In this document: positions 55,108 to 64,000 of the stretch, in pieces
Position numbering within the stretch: position 1 is the first letter of the stretch
Layout: each line of letters opens with the position of its first letter
Assembly (NCBI RefSeq): GCF_002407605.1
Contig: NZ_NXGV01000002.1
Span: 248,001 to 312,000 of the forward strand
Origin: Marinobacter sp. ANT_B65
GTDB lineage: Bacteria > Pseudomonadota > Gammaproteobacteria > Pseudomonadales > Oleiphilaceae
Reading direction: 5' to 3'
Length of the DNA stretch: 64,000 nt
Notes under the pieces: model-generated
The model's input: only the letters and a program-made list of their open reading frames with translations
Told to the model about the DNA's origin: nothing
Database searches by the model: none
Program-made: the position numbers and the translations under genes

Positions 55108-57153
55108 ATGAATAACCCGTTACTGACTGATGATTTGCTGCCAAAGTTCGACCATGTTCGCACTGAGCACATGGAAACGGCTATTGACCAGATTCTCAGC
55201 GAAAACCGCGTGAAAATCGCCAGTCTGGCCCAGAATGAAGACCCTGACTGGGACACCCTTGTTCAGCCTATGCAGTCACTCGAAAACAGGCTGAGCAACG
55301 CCTGGTCTGTCATCTCGCACCTCAACAGCGTGATGAACAACGACGACCTGCGCAAAGTCTACAAAAACTGCCTGGAAAAGCTCACCGAATACAGCACTGA
55401 AATCAGCCAGAACACCGCCCTGTGCGATGCCTATAAAAAGCTCGCAGCCAGAGATGATTTCAGCGATCTGAGTGAAGCCCAGCGCAAAGCTGTGGACAAC
55501 ACCCTGCGCGACTTCCACCTGGGTGGCGTCGACCTGCCCGATGACCAGAAAAAGCAGTATGCAGCTCTTTCCCGCGAGCTATCGGAACTCACCAACCGCT
55601 TCAGTGACAATGTTCTGGACGCCACTCAGAACTGGTTTAAACACATCACAAATGTGGAAGAACTGGCAGGCATTCCGGAATCCGCGCTTGAAGGCGCGAA
55701 ACAGGCCGCTGGCCAGAAAGAGCTGGACGGTTACGTGATCACCCTGGACTTCCCCAGCTTCTTCCCGGTTATGACCTATTGTGATAACCGCGAACTACGC
55801 CGCGAAGTTTACGAAGCATTTGTTACCCGCGCCTCTGATGTGGGGCCAGATGCCGGAACCTGGGACAATACCCAGGTCATGGCCGAAATCCTCAAGCGCC
55901 GCCATGCTCTGGCCAGACTGCTCGGCTTCAACAACTACGCCGAACGCTCGCTGGCCAAAAAAATGGCCCGGGATACCGATGAGGTTTTGGGCTTTCTCAA
56001 CGAACTGGCGGACAAATCCAGGCCAGTTGCAGAGAAAGACTATGCAGAGCTGAAAGCCTTTGCCAAAGACGAGCATGGCCTGGATGACCTTAAGGCATGG
56101 GATGTAGGCTATTACAGCGAAAAGCTTCGCCAGCAACGCTACGACATTTCCCCTGAAACCCTGCGCCCCTGGTTCCCGGTGGATAAAGTGGTGCCTGGTT
56201 TGTTCCGGGTTGCGGAGAAACTGTTCGACATACAGATAGAAGCCAGGCCAGAGGTAGAAACCTGGCACGAAGATGCCAAAGCCTACTGCATCAGTCGTAA
56301 CGGCGAGCCCATCGCCTGGTTCTATCTCGATCTGTTTGCTCGCCAGGGCAAGCGCGGCGGTGCCTGGATGGCCGATTGCCGGGTACGCTGGCGTAACCAG
56401 CGTGGCATGTTGCAACTGCCAGTGGCTTTCCTTACCTGCAACTTCACGCCACCAGTGAACGGCAAGCCGTCGTTGCTCACCCACGACGAAGTAACCACCC
56501 TGTTCCACGAATTCGGCCACGGGCTGCACCACATGCTCACTCAGGTAGAAGTCATGGATGTGTCTGGCATCAACGGCGTGGCCTGGGATGCGGTAGAACT
56601 ACCCAGCCAGTTTCTGGAAAACTGGTGCTGGAACGCAGATTCCCTGGCACTGATTGCCAGCCACCACGAAACCGGAGAGCCTTTACCGGAAGATCTGTTG
56701 CAGAAACTGCTGGCAGCGAAAAACTTCCAGTCTGGCATGGCCATGGTGCGGCAGCTCGAATTCTCCCTGTTCGATTTTCGCATGCATGCGGAATTCACCG
56801 ACGAGGCTCCCACTAATCCACTGGAAGTGCACCGCAAAGTGCGTGAATCCATTGCAGTTGTGGAAGCTCCGGAATTTAACCGCTTCCCGAACGCATTCTC
56901 ACACATCTTCGCGGGTGGCTATGCTGCGGGCTATTACAGCTACAAGTGGGCGGAAGTTCTGGCCGCAGACGCCTTCTCGCTGTTTGAGGAAAACGGCATC
57001 TTCGACCCTGAGACCGGAAAGGCGTTTCTGGAGAACATTCTGGAAAAAGGCGGGTCGCAGGAACCTATGGAGTTATTCAAGGCATTCCGTGGCCGTGAGC
57101 CGCAGGTAGATGCTCTGCTGAAGCAGACCGGCATCACGAACGAAGCCGCCTGA
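55108..57153 (+). CDS. prlC: Oligopeptidase A (M3 zinc metallopeptidase)
   Basis: PrlC is a cytoplasmic endopeptidase that degrades signal peptides and short peptides. The 681-residue protein has the M3 zinc site HEFGHGLHH near residue 468, with the third-ligand segment VAWDAVELPSQFLENWCW about 30 residues on. RQGKRGGAWMADCR and the C-terminal FSHIFAGGYAAGYYSYKWAE are typical. The frame is open to 55009, but the start is ATG 55108 (GAGAAGGGG upstream); the extra codons lie in the palindrome. yheV follows, as in many gammaproteobacteria. Confidence 0.97.
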   Translation: MNNPLLTDDLLPKFDHVRTEHMETAIDQILSENRVKIASLAQNEDPDWDTLVQPMQSLENRLSNAWSVISHLNSVMNNDDLRKVYKNCLEKLTEYSTEISQNTALCDAYKKLAARDDFSDLSEAQRKAVDNTLRDFHLGGVDLPDDQKKQYAALSRELSELTNRFSDNVLDATQNWFKHITNVEELAGIPESALEGAKQAAGQKELDGYVITLDFPSFFPVMTYCDNRELRREVYEAFVTRASDVGPDAGTWDNTQVMAEILKRRHALARLLGFNNYAERSLAKKMARDTDEVLGFLNELADKSRPVAEKDYAELKAFAKDEHGLDDLKAWDVGYYSEKLRQQRYDISPETLRPWFPVDKVVPGLFRVAEKLFDIQIEARPEVETWHEDAKAYCISRNGEPIAWFYLDLFARQGKRGGAWMADCRVRWRNQRGMLQLPVAFLTCNFTPPVNGKPSLLTHDEVTTLFHEFGHGLHHMLTQVEVMDVSGINGVAWDAVELPSQFLENWCWNADSLALIASHHETGEPLPEDLLQKLLAAKNFQSGMAMVRQLEFSLFDFRMHAEFTDEAPTNPLEVHRKVRESIAVVEAPEFNRFPNAFSHIFAGGYAAGYYSYKWAEVLAADAFSLFEENGIFDPETGKAFLENILEKGGSQEPMELFKAFRGREPQVDALLKQTGITNEAA

Positions 57154-57161
57154 TCCCATCT

Positions 57162-57196
57162 TCTCCGGTAGTCGATATGGCTGCCGGAGACTTTTA
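57162..57196 (+). terminator. Weak terminator hairpin between prlC and yheV
   Basis: A 10-bp stem with one T.G wobble (57162-57171 with 57181-57190) has a 9-nt loop and is followed by CTTTTAT. The short T-run suggests partial termination, leaving some read-through to yheV, which starts at 57211. Confidence 0.55.
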
Positions 57197-57210
57197 TCTG
57201 GAGTTACTTT

Positions 57211-57465
57211 ATGGCGAGTCCTAAACGTTTTATAGCCGGTGCGGTTTGTCCCCGCTGTGCGGAGATGGACAAGATCAAGATGTTTACCGACGATGACGGT
57301 GAGCAGATTCGTGAGTGTGTGGCTTGTGGTTTTACCGATGCGGTATCGGATGCCGAAAAGCCTGCAGAGCCTGAGTTGGAGACCCGGGTTAACCAGCGCG
57401 ACAATGAGGATGATCATACGGTTAAGCAGGTTGTTTTTTTTAAGGCTGGGTCTTCTGAGGACTAA
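57211..57465 (+). CDS. YheV-like zinc-ribbon protein
   Basis: The 84-residue protein has two CxxC knuckles, CPRC (13-16) and CVAC (36-39), which form a zinc ribbon, and an acidic C-terminal tail. It matches the YheV family (FIAGAVCPRCAEMDKIKMF, ECVACGFTDAV), which usually follows prlC. Function is unknown. GGAG lies about 9 nt before ATG. Confidence 0.92.
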   Translation: MASPKRFIAGAVCPRCAEMDKIKMFTDDDGEQIRECVACGFTDAVSDAEKPAEPELETRVNQRDNEDDHTVKQVVFFKAGSSED

Positions 57466-57834
57466 GAACTTTTAAGACCGAAGCCTGTGATTTGAGGGGA
57501 GTACGAGGTCGCGACGATATATTTTTCTGCCCACACCCTCTTGTTCTCACTGCATGGGTAACTCGTTTAAAAGATCAGGAAGTTCGGTTCAGTACGGCTT
57601 GGTTCCAAGTTTTCAGAGTCAGCTGCTGACCGCCAATACAGTGATTCAGAGAACACTCGTCCTCCCCGTCTTTCCCCTACGATATCTGTATTGTTTAACG
57701 CGAGGGTGCGGGGGTACTTTCTGGCGGAAAAAAGATGTTTGAGCGCAGCGAGTTGCTTTTTTCCAGAAGAAAGTACCCCCGTGGCTTCGCATCCCCTAAA
57801 CCTGCAGGCTACGAAACGAAGGCAAACTCCAAAC
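57466..57834. other. 369-nt gene-free stretch between yheV and the antiporter gene
   Basis: No credible gene is present. The right part holds the imperfect palindrome at 57710-57780; the left part (57466-57700) shows nothing I can name. Small open frames here lack ribosome-binding sites. Confidence 0.6.
57710..57780. repeat. Imperfect palindromic intergenic element
   Basis: Outer arms 57710-57722 and 57768-57780 (13 bp, GGGGGTACTTTCT and complement) and inner arms 57726-57734 and 57756-57764 (9 bp, GGAAAAAAG and complement) are separated by 3-nt unpaired bulges. The loop (57735-57755) contains TTTGAGCGCAGCGAGTTG. The A-run and T-run inside the arms could allow termination. The loop motif is one I recall as widespread in proteobacterial intergenic hairpins; that is memory, not a search. 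Confidence 0.75.
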
Positions 57835-59157
57835 TTAAAGAACCATAGCCGCCAACCACCCAAACCCGAGCAGCGGCAGGTTGTAGTGCAGGAACGTGGG
57901 CACTACGGAATCCCAGATGTGGTTGTGCTGGCCGTCTACGTTCAGGCCGGCGGTGGGCCCCAGTGTGGAATCGGAAGCAGGAGAACCGGCATCACCCAGA
58001 GCGCCGGCAGTGCCCACCAGAGCAACGATGGCAAGGGAGCTGAAGCCCATTTCCAGTGCCAGGGGCACGTACAGGGCAGCGATGATGGGGATTGTCGAGA
58101 AGGATGAGCCAATGCCCAGTGTGATCATCAGGCCCACAGCAAGCATCAGCAGCGCCGCCAGAGGTTTGTTACTGCCTATCATGTCAACGGAGCTTTGAAC
58201 CAGAGTTGCGATTTCACCGGTTTCCCGCATGACTTCCGCAAAACCTGAAGCGGCAATCATGATGAAGCCGATCATCGCCAGCATTTTCATGCCTTCTGTA
58301 AACAGGTCGTCAGCCTCTTTCCATTTCACCACGCCAGAAAGATTGAACAGCAGGAAGCCTGCCAGAGCACCGAGGATCATTGAGCCGAGCCAGAGCTGCA
58401 CCACGAAGGCGACGACGATGGCGGCAAGAGCCATAACCAGGGTGCGGGGGCTGTAAGACACATTTACGCGTTCGGTGCGGGTAATGGCGTCCAGGTCATA
58501 TTCACGTTCACCCCGGTAAGTGAAGAATACAGCGACCAGCAATCCACAAAGCATTCCCAGAGCGGGCAGAGCCATGGCGTGCATTACGCTGAGACCCTCG
58601 ATATCACCACCGTTGGCACTGATTTTGGCCATCAGGATTTCGTTCAGGTAAATGCCGCCGAAGCCAATGGGCAGGAACATGTAAGGAGTGATCAGCCCGA
58701 AAGTGAGCGCGCAGGCTACAAGCCGGCGGTCCATTTTCAGTTTGGCCATCACATACAGCATGGGCGGAACTACCAGTGGGATAAACGCAATGTGAATAGG
58801 CAGAATGTTCTGCGACGACAGGGCGATCAGCACCAGCACACCGATGATCATGTAACGTACGTTTTTCGCCGCAGCACTGTTTTCCTGTTGCCCAACCATG
58901 GCGAGCGTCTTGTCTGCCAGTGCGTGGGCCAGCCCGGACTTTCCGATAGCGACAGCGAAGGCACCGAGAGTCGCATAGGACAGGGCCACGGTGGCACCGC
59001 CGCCAAGACCGTTATTGAAGGCTGCAATGGTGTCCTCCAGGGACATTCCGGCAATCAGGCCGCCGGAGACGGCACCTACGATAAGGGCAACAACAACGTG
59101 GATGCGGGCCAGGCTCAGAACGAGCATGATCAGCACCGCTGCAACAACGGCATTCAT
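57835..59157 (-). CDS. Na+/H+ antiporter-family permease (YuiF/NhaC-like)
   Basis: The 440-residue membrane protein has about 11-12 helices. Visible landmarks are [40 protein letters not shown] and [20 protein letters not shown], and the loop [20 protein letters not shown] that is characteristic of the antiporter/permease family related to Bacillus YuiF, where histidine or other amino acids may be substrates. So the cargo (Na+/H+ or an amino acid) is not settled. The upstream gap to DUF1653 is 115 nt. Confidence 0.87.
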   Translation of the reverse strand: MNAVVAAVLIMLVLSLARIHVVVALIVGAVSGGLIAGMSLEDTIAAFNNGLGGGATVALSYATLGAFAVAIGKSGLAHALADKTLAMVGQQENSAAAKNVRYMIIGVLVLIALSSQNILPIHIAFIPLVVPPMLYVMAKLKMDRRLVACALTFGLITPYMFLPIGFGGIYLNEILMAKISANGGDIEGLSVMHAMALPALGMLCGLLVAVFFTYRGEREYDLDAITRTERVNVSYSPRTLVMALAAIVVAFVVQLWLGSMILGALAGFLLFNLSGVVKWKEADDLFTEGMKMLAMIGFIMIAASGFAEVMRETGEIATLVQSSVDMIGSNKPLAALLMLAVGLMITLGIGSSFSTIPIIAALYVPLALEMGFSSLAIVALVGTAGALGDAGSPASDSTLGPTAGLNVDGQHNHIWDSVVPTFLHYNLPLLGFGWLAAMVL

Positions 59158-59272
59158 GGAAAACTCCGGGCAGAACGGGTTAGGTTATTCTGCCTTCTTG
59201 CGAAGGCAGGGATGTTGAACGGGCGGTAATTTGCAGTAATTGGGCGGTTTAGTCAAAGGGCATGTGCGATGC

Positions 59273-59503
59273 TCAGACTTTATCAATCCGTGCAAAACGG
59301 GGAACCTGTTCCCCGGCAACGTTTACGGTTTCCCGGAACATGTTAAGAGGGCGTACCCAAAGGCTGTTGTCACCATACAGGCAGCGATAGACCACGAGTT
59401 TTTCTTCGGTTTCGCTGTGGCGGGCAATATCGATTACTTCGTAATCTCTGCCTTTGTAGTGCCTGTAACGGCCTGGGCGGATATCGGTTCTGTGTTCGGT
59501 CAT
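59273..59503 (-). CDS. DUF1653-family small protein
   Basis: The 76-residue protein matches DUF1653: PGRYRHYKGRDYEVIDIARH, then LVVYRCLYGDNSLWVRPLNM and a C-terminal RFARI. These are small beta-rich SH3-like domains of unknown function, often near unrelated genes. No binding partner can be inferred from the neighbourhood. Confidence 0.9.
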   Translation of the reverse strand: MTEHRTDIRPGRYRHYKGRDYEVIDIARHSETEEKLVVYRCLYGDNSLWVRPLNMFRETVNVAGEQVPRFARIDKV

Positions 59504-59553
59504 AGGGAGTCTCTGCGTGTCTATGGTGTTACCTGGAGGACTCTGTCGTCGTA

Positions 59554-60243
59554 TCAGGCCAGTCCAGAGCCCAGGGAAAGGCGGATGTGATTACGGATCA
59601 GGAGGTTTTCCCAGTAGTGGCGCATCCAGTTCCAGGCGTCGTTGTTTACCTGCTTTACGAATGGGTCCAGGTTGAGTTCGTAGTAGTCGGGCGTACCGGC
59701 AATCTGCAGCACAGTTACGGTGATTGAGTCATCCAGTTCGTTGGCAAAGGGTTCACCAATCAGCTCGTGAACCAGCAGGTTGGCTCGCGTTGCTTCTATA
59801 TCGACGAGCCCTCCGGTTCTGATGGAGTGATTGTTTTCGTGCATGTCTTCCATCAGGCGGTGGCAGAGGTAAGCCTGGATCAGCAGTCCATCCAGTCCCA
59901 CATAACGAGCCAGCAATGCAGAGGGTTTGGTGAAATAGCCAATTGCCGCTTTCACAAACGGATCAAACAGCTTTGCAGTGCCCGCCTCACGGGCGCATGC
60001 GTCCACGCACTCAATGAGTCTTGGTGCCATTTCGATGTATTCGATGGCGAACTGGAACAGACAGTTGGCAGGCTTGTATCCCTCTATGGTGACAGCAGAA
60101 GGCAGTGCAGCGGCCTTCTCATGCAGCTGACGCAGAAAAGCTCCCGAGCGGGCCTCTTTGCGCCGCGCGTGATCAATGATCTCCAGGACTGCCTGTGGAG
60201 TCATCTGAGAGCATGCCGTTGTCTGAATAAGTTGAGGTCGCAA
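59554..60243 (-). CDS. Conserved-looking protein of unknown function
   Basis: I do not recognise this 229-residue protein. It is soluble and mostly helical, with no signal peptide or membrane segment. Striking stretches are PANCLFQFAIEYIEMAPRLI, LLIQAYLCHRLMEDMHENNH and VNNDAWNWMRHYWENLLIRN. The His, Glu and Asp residues in HRLMEDMHENNH could bind metal, but no known motif is met. The frame is open to 60264; I prefer TTG 60243 because AGGAGG lies just upstream (4-nt gap). Codon use and length argue that it is a real gene. It lies 50 nt upstream of the DUF1653 gene on the same strand. Confidence 0.75.
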   Translation of the reverse strand: MRPQLIQTTACSQMTPQAVLEIIDHARRKEARSGAFLRQLHEKAAALPSAVTIEGYKPANCLFQFAIEYIEMAPRLIECVDACAREAGTAKLFDPFVKAAIGYFTKPSALLARYVGLDGLLIQAYLCHRLMEDMHENNHSIRTGGLVDIEATRANLLVHELIGEPFANELDDSITVTVLQIAGTPDYYELNLDPFVKQVNNDAWNWMRHYWENLLIRNHIRLSLGSGLA

Positions 60244-60394
60244 GGCGCCTCCTGTAACGGGCAATGAATTACCGGGCGAGCCAGACTGCGGCTGATAACT
60301 GCCGCGAAGCGCGCGTTGTTTCTGACTAGTGTAGACGAGATTTCGTGAGCTGCGATTTCCAGGTTGTCAGACATTGTTAATGTCTGCGCCGGGA

Positions 60395-61723
60395 TCAGCG
60401 GCTACTGAACCATCGATCATTGCGGGTGTGCGACCAGCACAGCCACCCCATACTTGCCGCGCGGGCGAGCATCAGGCAGATGAGAGAAAACCAGAGCCCG
60501 TGATTGCCCCAGCCTGTTGTCAGCCACCATACGGGTGCGAAAACGCCGAGCGCAGAGAATAGCATGGTGTTCTGCATATCGCGGGTGCGAGTCGCGCCAA
60601 TAAACACTCCATCGAACAGAAACCCCCAGACTGAGGCAATGGGGAGTAGCCAGAGCCAGGGCAGATATTGCCAGGCGGCGATGCGCACGCCTTCAATACC
60701 GGTCAGCAGGGATATCATGCTGCGTCCACCAAGAACGAACACAAGGGTCAGCAGCAGAGAGCCCCAGAGTGACCAGCGCAGCGCACAGCGGAATACTACA
60801 AAGAATCTACGCCGGCTGTTTCTGCCTACAGATTCGCCAATCAAGGCTTCGGCGGCGTTGGCAAAGCCGTCCAGAGCGTTGGAAATCAGGAGCAGGAAGG
60901 TAATCAGCACTGCATTGGCTGCCAGTATGGTGTCACCCTGACGAGCACCCTGAGCCGTGAAAAAGGCCAGTACGAGCAACAGAGCGATGGTGCGAACCAT
61001 GATGTAGCGATTTACCTGGAGGATTGCCAGATAGTCCGCAAGCTTCCCGAACAATTCCCTGGTGAGCCGTTGTCCATCGGGCATCCGGCGCAACACAATG
61101 GCGAACCCGATGATTGCAGCACCATACTCTGCAATCACTGTGGCGATGGCTACTCCCCGGCTGTTCCAGCCCATAACCGTCACAAAAAGTATATCCAGTA
61201 CGATATTCAGGCCATTGGCGACAATGAGCATGATCATCGGGCCGCGCGCGAACTGGGTGCCGATCAGCCAGCCCACCAGAGTGTACTGACAAAGCACTGC
61301 CGGAGCGCTCCAGATTCTTATGGCTGCATACTCAGCGGCAAGCTCGGCAACGTGCGGGCTCGGGTTCATCAGCGCCAGTCCGGTTTCAATCATTGGCTGG
61401 TGACAAAGAATGAGTAGCAGGCCGATACCGACTGCCAGCATCACCGAACGCAGCAGCAAAGCAACCTGACTGAAGCTGTCGCGCTTACCCCATGCCTGGG
61501 CTGCAAGCCCCGTTGTGCCCATGCGCATGAAACCGAATGTCCAGTACAGGATGCTGAACAGGTTGGCACCAACAGCCACCGCGCCAAGGTATTCCGGGCT
61601 TTGCAGATGTCCAAGTACCGCCGTATCCACCAGCCCCAGTAATGGAACTGTGAGGTTGGTGAGCATAAGAGGCCATGCGAGGGCCCACAAGCGCCGGTCT
61701 GTTACTGACAACCTGAATGTCAT
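60395..61723 (-). CDS. MATE-family efflux transporter (DinF-like)
   Basis: The 442-residue transporter has 12 helices in two MATE halves. It begins RRLWALAWPLMLTNLTVPLL with GLVDTAVLGHLQSPEYLGAV, and the second half has ANAVLITFLLLISNALDGFA and AEALIGESVGRNSRR, both typical of the DinF branch. DinF-type MATE proteins export cationic or bile-acid-like compounds with a cation gradient; the substrate here is unknown. It diverges from coxB. A small hairpin (60368-60386) lies downstream, without a T-run. Confidence 0.9.
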   Translation of the reverse strand: MTFRLSVTDRRLWALAWPLMLTNLTVPLLGLVDTAVLGHLQSPEYLGAVAVGANLFSILYWTFGFMRMGTTGLAAQAWGKRDSFSQVALLLRSVMLAVGIGLLLILCHQPMIETGLALMNPSPHVAELAAEYAAIRIWSAPAVLCQYTLVGWLIGTQFARGPMIMLIVANGLNIVLDILFVTVMGWNSRGVAIATVIAEYGAAIIGFAIVLRRMPDGQRLTRELFGKLADYLAILQVNRYIMVRTIALLLVLAFFTAQGARQGDTILAANAVLITFLLLISNALDGFANAAEALIGESVGRNSRRRFFVVFRCALRWSLWGSLLLTLVFVLGGRSMISLLTGIEGVRIAAWQYLPWLWLLPIASVWGFLFDGVFIGATRTRDMQNTMLFSALGVFAPVWWLTTGWGNHGLWFSLICLMLARAASMGWLCWSHTRNDRWFSSR

Positions 61724-61930
61724 ATTCGATCTGCTTCTTAAAAGTGCTGAGTTAGTGGTTTTAGGTTTAGCCGATTTTTTAGTGTTTTTTTGATCTGTGT
61801 CTATACTCGTTTTTGAGGTATCTATAAGCAGGCTTTCACTCTGATGTTACCGGTGAATGCGAGAGCACCGGGGAAAAATCAGAGGGATAACGCAAAATCC
61901 GACAAGAATAATACTCTGTGGAGACACAGT

Positions 61931-63055
61931 ATGCGTGTGCACGCTCAGCGGGCAGGTGCCCTGTTCGGTGGTCTGTCGTTCCCCGCGCTGTCACTGGCGG
62001 ACTGGACGGTAAACATGACCCCGGGGGTAACCGGTACCAGTAACGATATTTTTGACCTTCATATGACCATTTTCTGGATCTGCGTCGCCATTGGCGTTGT
62101 GGTATTCGGGATCATGTTCTGGTCTATCTTCGCCCACCGCAAGTCCCAGGGCGCAAAACCTGCAAATTTTCATGAGAATACACTGGTTGAGATCCTGTGG
62201 ACCCTCATACCGCTTGTGATTCTCGTCATTATGGCGATTCCAGCCACTGCAACCCTGATAGATATGTACGACACCACTGAGTCAGATATAGACATCAAGG
62301 TGACGGGGTATCAGTGGAAATGGCAGTACGAATATATAAATGAAGATTTTGGTTACTTTTCCAACCTTGCAACACCGTCAGACCAGATCAGTAACAGGCA
62401 GGCCAAGGGTGAAAACTACCTGCTGGAGGTGGATAACCCTATGGTTATTCCTGTGGGTAAAAAGATCCGTTTCCTGCTGACGGCAAACGACGTAATACAT
62501 TCCTGGTGGGTGCCGGACTTTGGCGTCAAGAAGGATGCTATCCCTGGTTTTATCAATGAAGCCTGGACCCGTGTGGACAAGCCGGGCACTTACCGAGGCC
62601 AGTGTACCGAGCTATGTGGCAAAGACCATGGGTTTATGCCCGTGGTGGTGAAAGCTGTGTCAGAAGAAGATTACAACATCTGGGTTAACCAACAGATTGC
62701 CATGGCAGAGAAAGAGCGTGAGCTGACCCAGAAAGACTGGACCATGGAAGAACTGCTGGAACGAGGTGAGAAAGCTTACGCGACCGCCTGCGCGGCCTGT
62801 CACCAGGCTGATGGCAGCGGTGTGCCGCCGGCCTTCCCTGCACTCAGGGGCAGCGCTATTGCGACCGGAGATATAGCCGATCACATCAATATCGTGGTGA
62901 ACGGCAAACCGGGCACGGCTATGCAGGCCTTCGGTGGCCAGCTGAATGAAGCAGATCTTGCAGCCATCATTACCTACGAGCGTAACGCCTGGGGTAACAA
63001 GGTTGGCGACATGGTCACGCCGAAAGAAATCTTCGATTACAAGAACTCACAGTAA
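61931..63055 (+). CDS. coxB: Cytochrome c oxidase subunit II with fused cytochrome c domain
   Basis: Subunit II of the aa3/caa3-type terminal oxidase (374 residues) has two membrane helices (about 42-68 and 87-112). The CuA domain carries ligands His190, Cys225, Glu227, Cys229, His233 and Met236 (CTELCGKDHGFMP) and the aromatic electron-entry segment GYQWKWQYEY. A C-terminal class I cytochrome c domain (about 275-365) has heme site CAACH (287-291), so it is a caa3-like form that can hold its own cytochrome c. The frame is open to 61844; ATG 61931 with GGAG 7 nt upstream is the better start. ctaD follows 57 nt later. Confidence 0.95.
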   Translation: MRVHAQRAGALFGGLSFPALSLADWTVNMTPGVTGTSNDIFDLHMTIFWICVAIGVVVFGIMFWSIFAHRKSQGAKPANFHENTLVEILWTLIPLVILVIMAIPATATLIDMYDTTESDIDIKVTGYQWKWQYEYINEDFGYFSNLATPSDQISNRQAKGENYLLEVDNPMVIPVGKKIRFLLTANDVIHSWWVPDFGVKKDAIPGFINEAWTRVDKPGTYRGQCTELCGKDHGFMPVVVKAVSEEDYNIWVNQQIAMAEKERELTQKDWTMEELLERGEKAYATACAACHQADGSGVPPAFPALRGSAIATGDIADHINIVVNGKPGTAMQAFGGQLNEADLAAIITYERNAWGNKVGDMVTPKEIFDYKNSQ

Positions 63056-63112
63056 TCAACGCCGGATAACAGCTATCACCAGCCACAATAATTGGCGGTA
63101 ACGGGGGTTTTA

Positions 63113-64000
63113 ATGAGTGCGGTTGCAGATACCCACGCCCAGGAACATCATCATGGCCCGGCTAGCGGCATCAGTCGCTGGCTGCTGACCACTAATCACA
63201 AAGATATCGGGACCATGTACCTGATATTCAGCTTTACCATGTTCCTTCTGGGGGGAACCATGGCAATGGTTATACGGGCTGAACTGTTCCAGCCGGGCTT
63301 GCAGATTGTCCAGCCGGAATTCTTCAACCAGATGACCACCATGCATGGTCTGATCATGGTATTTGGTGCTGTTATGCCTGCATTTGTAGGGCTGGCAAAC
63401 TGGATGGTGCCGCTGATGATCGGCGCGCCGGACATGGCCCTGCCGCGGATGAACAACTGGAGTTTCTGGCTGCTGCCCTGTGCATTCCTGATACTGGTTT
63501 CAACGCTGTTCATGGAAGGCGGTGCGCCTAACTTCGGCTGGACATTTTACGCGCCGCTTTCCACTACTTACGGGCCGCCGAGCACAACCTTCTTTATTTT
63601 CGCCATCCACATCATGGGTGTGTCGTCGATCATGGGGGCCATTAACGTTATCGCCACGATACTGAATATGCGAGCGCCCGGCATGACCATGATGAAAATG
63701 CCCATGTTTGTGTGGACCTGGCTGATTACTGCGTTTTTGCTTATTGCGGTAATGCCGGTGCTGGCAGGTGTAGTCACCATGATGCTGATGGACATCAACT
63801 TTGGAACCAGCTTCTTCAATGCCGCCGGTGGTGGTGACCCGGTTCTGTTCCAGCATGTGTTCTGGTTCTTCGGGCATCCGGAGGTTTACATCATGATTCT
63901 GCCGGCGTTTGGTGCGGTATCGCATATTATCCCGGCGTTTTCGCGTAAGCGGCTGTTTGGTTATGCCTCGATGGTGTACGCGGTGGGCGCGATTGCACTG
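63113..64000 (+). CDS. ctaD: Cytochrome c oxidase subunit I, N-terminal part (3' end outside window)
   Basis: The frame is open from ATG 63113 to the window end (296 codons, no stop), following GGGGG about 8 nt upstream. Family landmarks are [15 protein letters not shown], the heme a ligand His78 in [34 protein letters not shown] and the CuB/Tyr segment [15 protein letters not shown] with its His-Pro-Glu-Val-Tyr. It is the catalytic heme-copper subunit, co-transcribed with coxB; the rest of the cox operon lies beyond 64000. Confidence 0.97.
   Translation, partial: MSAVADTHAQEHHHGPASGISRWLLTTNHKDIGTMYLIFSFTMFLLGGTMAMVIRAELFQPGLQIVQPEFFNQMTTMHGLIMVFGAVMPAFVGLANWMVPLMIGAPDMALPRMNNWSFWLLPCAFLILVSTLFMEGGAPNFGWTFYAPLSTTYGPPSTTFFIFAIHIMGVSSIMGAINVIATILNMRAPGMTMMKMPMFVWTWLITAFLLIAVMPVLAGVVTMMLMDINFGTSFFNAAGGGDPVLFQHVFWFFGHPEVYIMILPAFGAVSHIIPAFSRKRLFGYASMVYAVGAIAL

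Overview
The window looks like a chromosomal segment close to the replication origin of a marine gammaproteobacterium. Gene content, synteny and protein style fit Marinobacter or a close relative: gyrB end; glyQ-glyS; def-fmt-rsmB-trkA facing a LysM gene and dprA-tsaC-hemF-aroE; a PA4642-family gene; pomAB stators. The genus is an inference; no rRNA is present to settle it. Coding density is high and nearly all of it is ordinary chromosome. I see no prophage, insertion sequence, CRISPR array or integron.

Layout. 1-840 is the 3' part of gyrB. 0.96-3.1 kb holds a membrane protein and gabT. 3.3-6.8 kb is a translationally coupled three-gene operon: an MbnP-type lipoprotein, an MbnH-type di-heme cytochrome and a His-rich outer-membrane beta-barrel. 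It is the best candidate here for an incompletely described system. An Atm1-type ABC exporter follows. 8.7-18.3 kb is recC-recB-recD on the minus strand, preceded by a small Cys-containing gene under a promoter with a strong Fur-box match. 19.0-23.8 kb holds an orphan solute-binding protein and a coupled FAN1-type nuclease plus iron-sulfur DEAH helicase/nuclease pair. 23.9-26.6 kb has a VOC protein and a GAF-GAF-GGDEF-EAL protein.

26.8-31.6 kb is a sulfur-redox island: sulfide:quinone oxidoreductase, an exported DsrE-like protein, an exported rhodanese, a membrane-anchored octaheme cytochrome of the tetrathionate-reductase family and a membrane cytochrome b. A plausible scheme is that sulfide is oxidised into the quinone pool, sulfane sulfur is handled by the two periplasmic carriers, and cytochrome b plus the octaheme enzyme exchange electrons between quinol and an oxidised sulfur or nitrogen substrate.

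31.8-38.3 kb has a phospholipase-D/cardiolipin-synthase-like lipoprotein and a yhiI-rbbA-yhhJ-type ABC system. 38.4-46.6 kb is minus-strand housekeeping: tRNA-Pro(CGG), gmhB, glyS, glyQ, trkA, rsmB, fmt, def. 47.0-53.7 kb is plus-strand: LysM protein, dprA, tsaC, hemF, aroE, pomA, pomB, PA4642-family gene. 53.7-61.7 kb holds hsp20, a gamma-carbonic-anhydrase-like gene, prlC, yheV, an Na+/H+-antiporter-type permease, a DUF1653 gene, an unrecognised gene and a MATE transporter. The window ends in coxB (with a fused cytochrome c domain) and the 5' part of ctaD. Two large intergenic palindromes (54.9 and 57.7 kb) look like dispersed chromosomal repeats.
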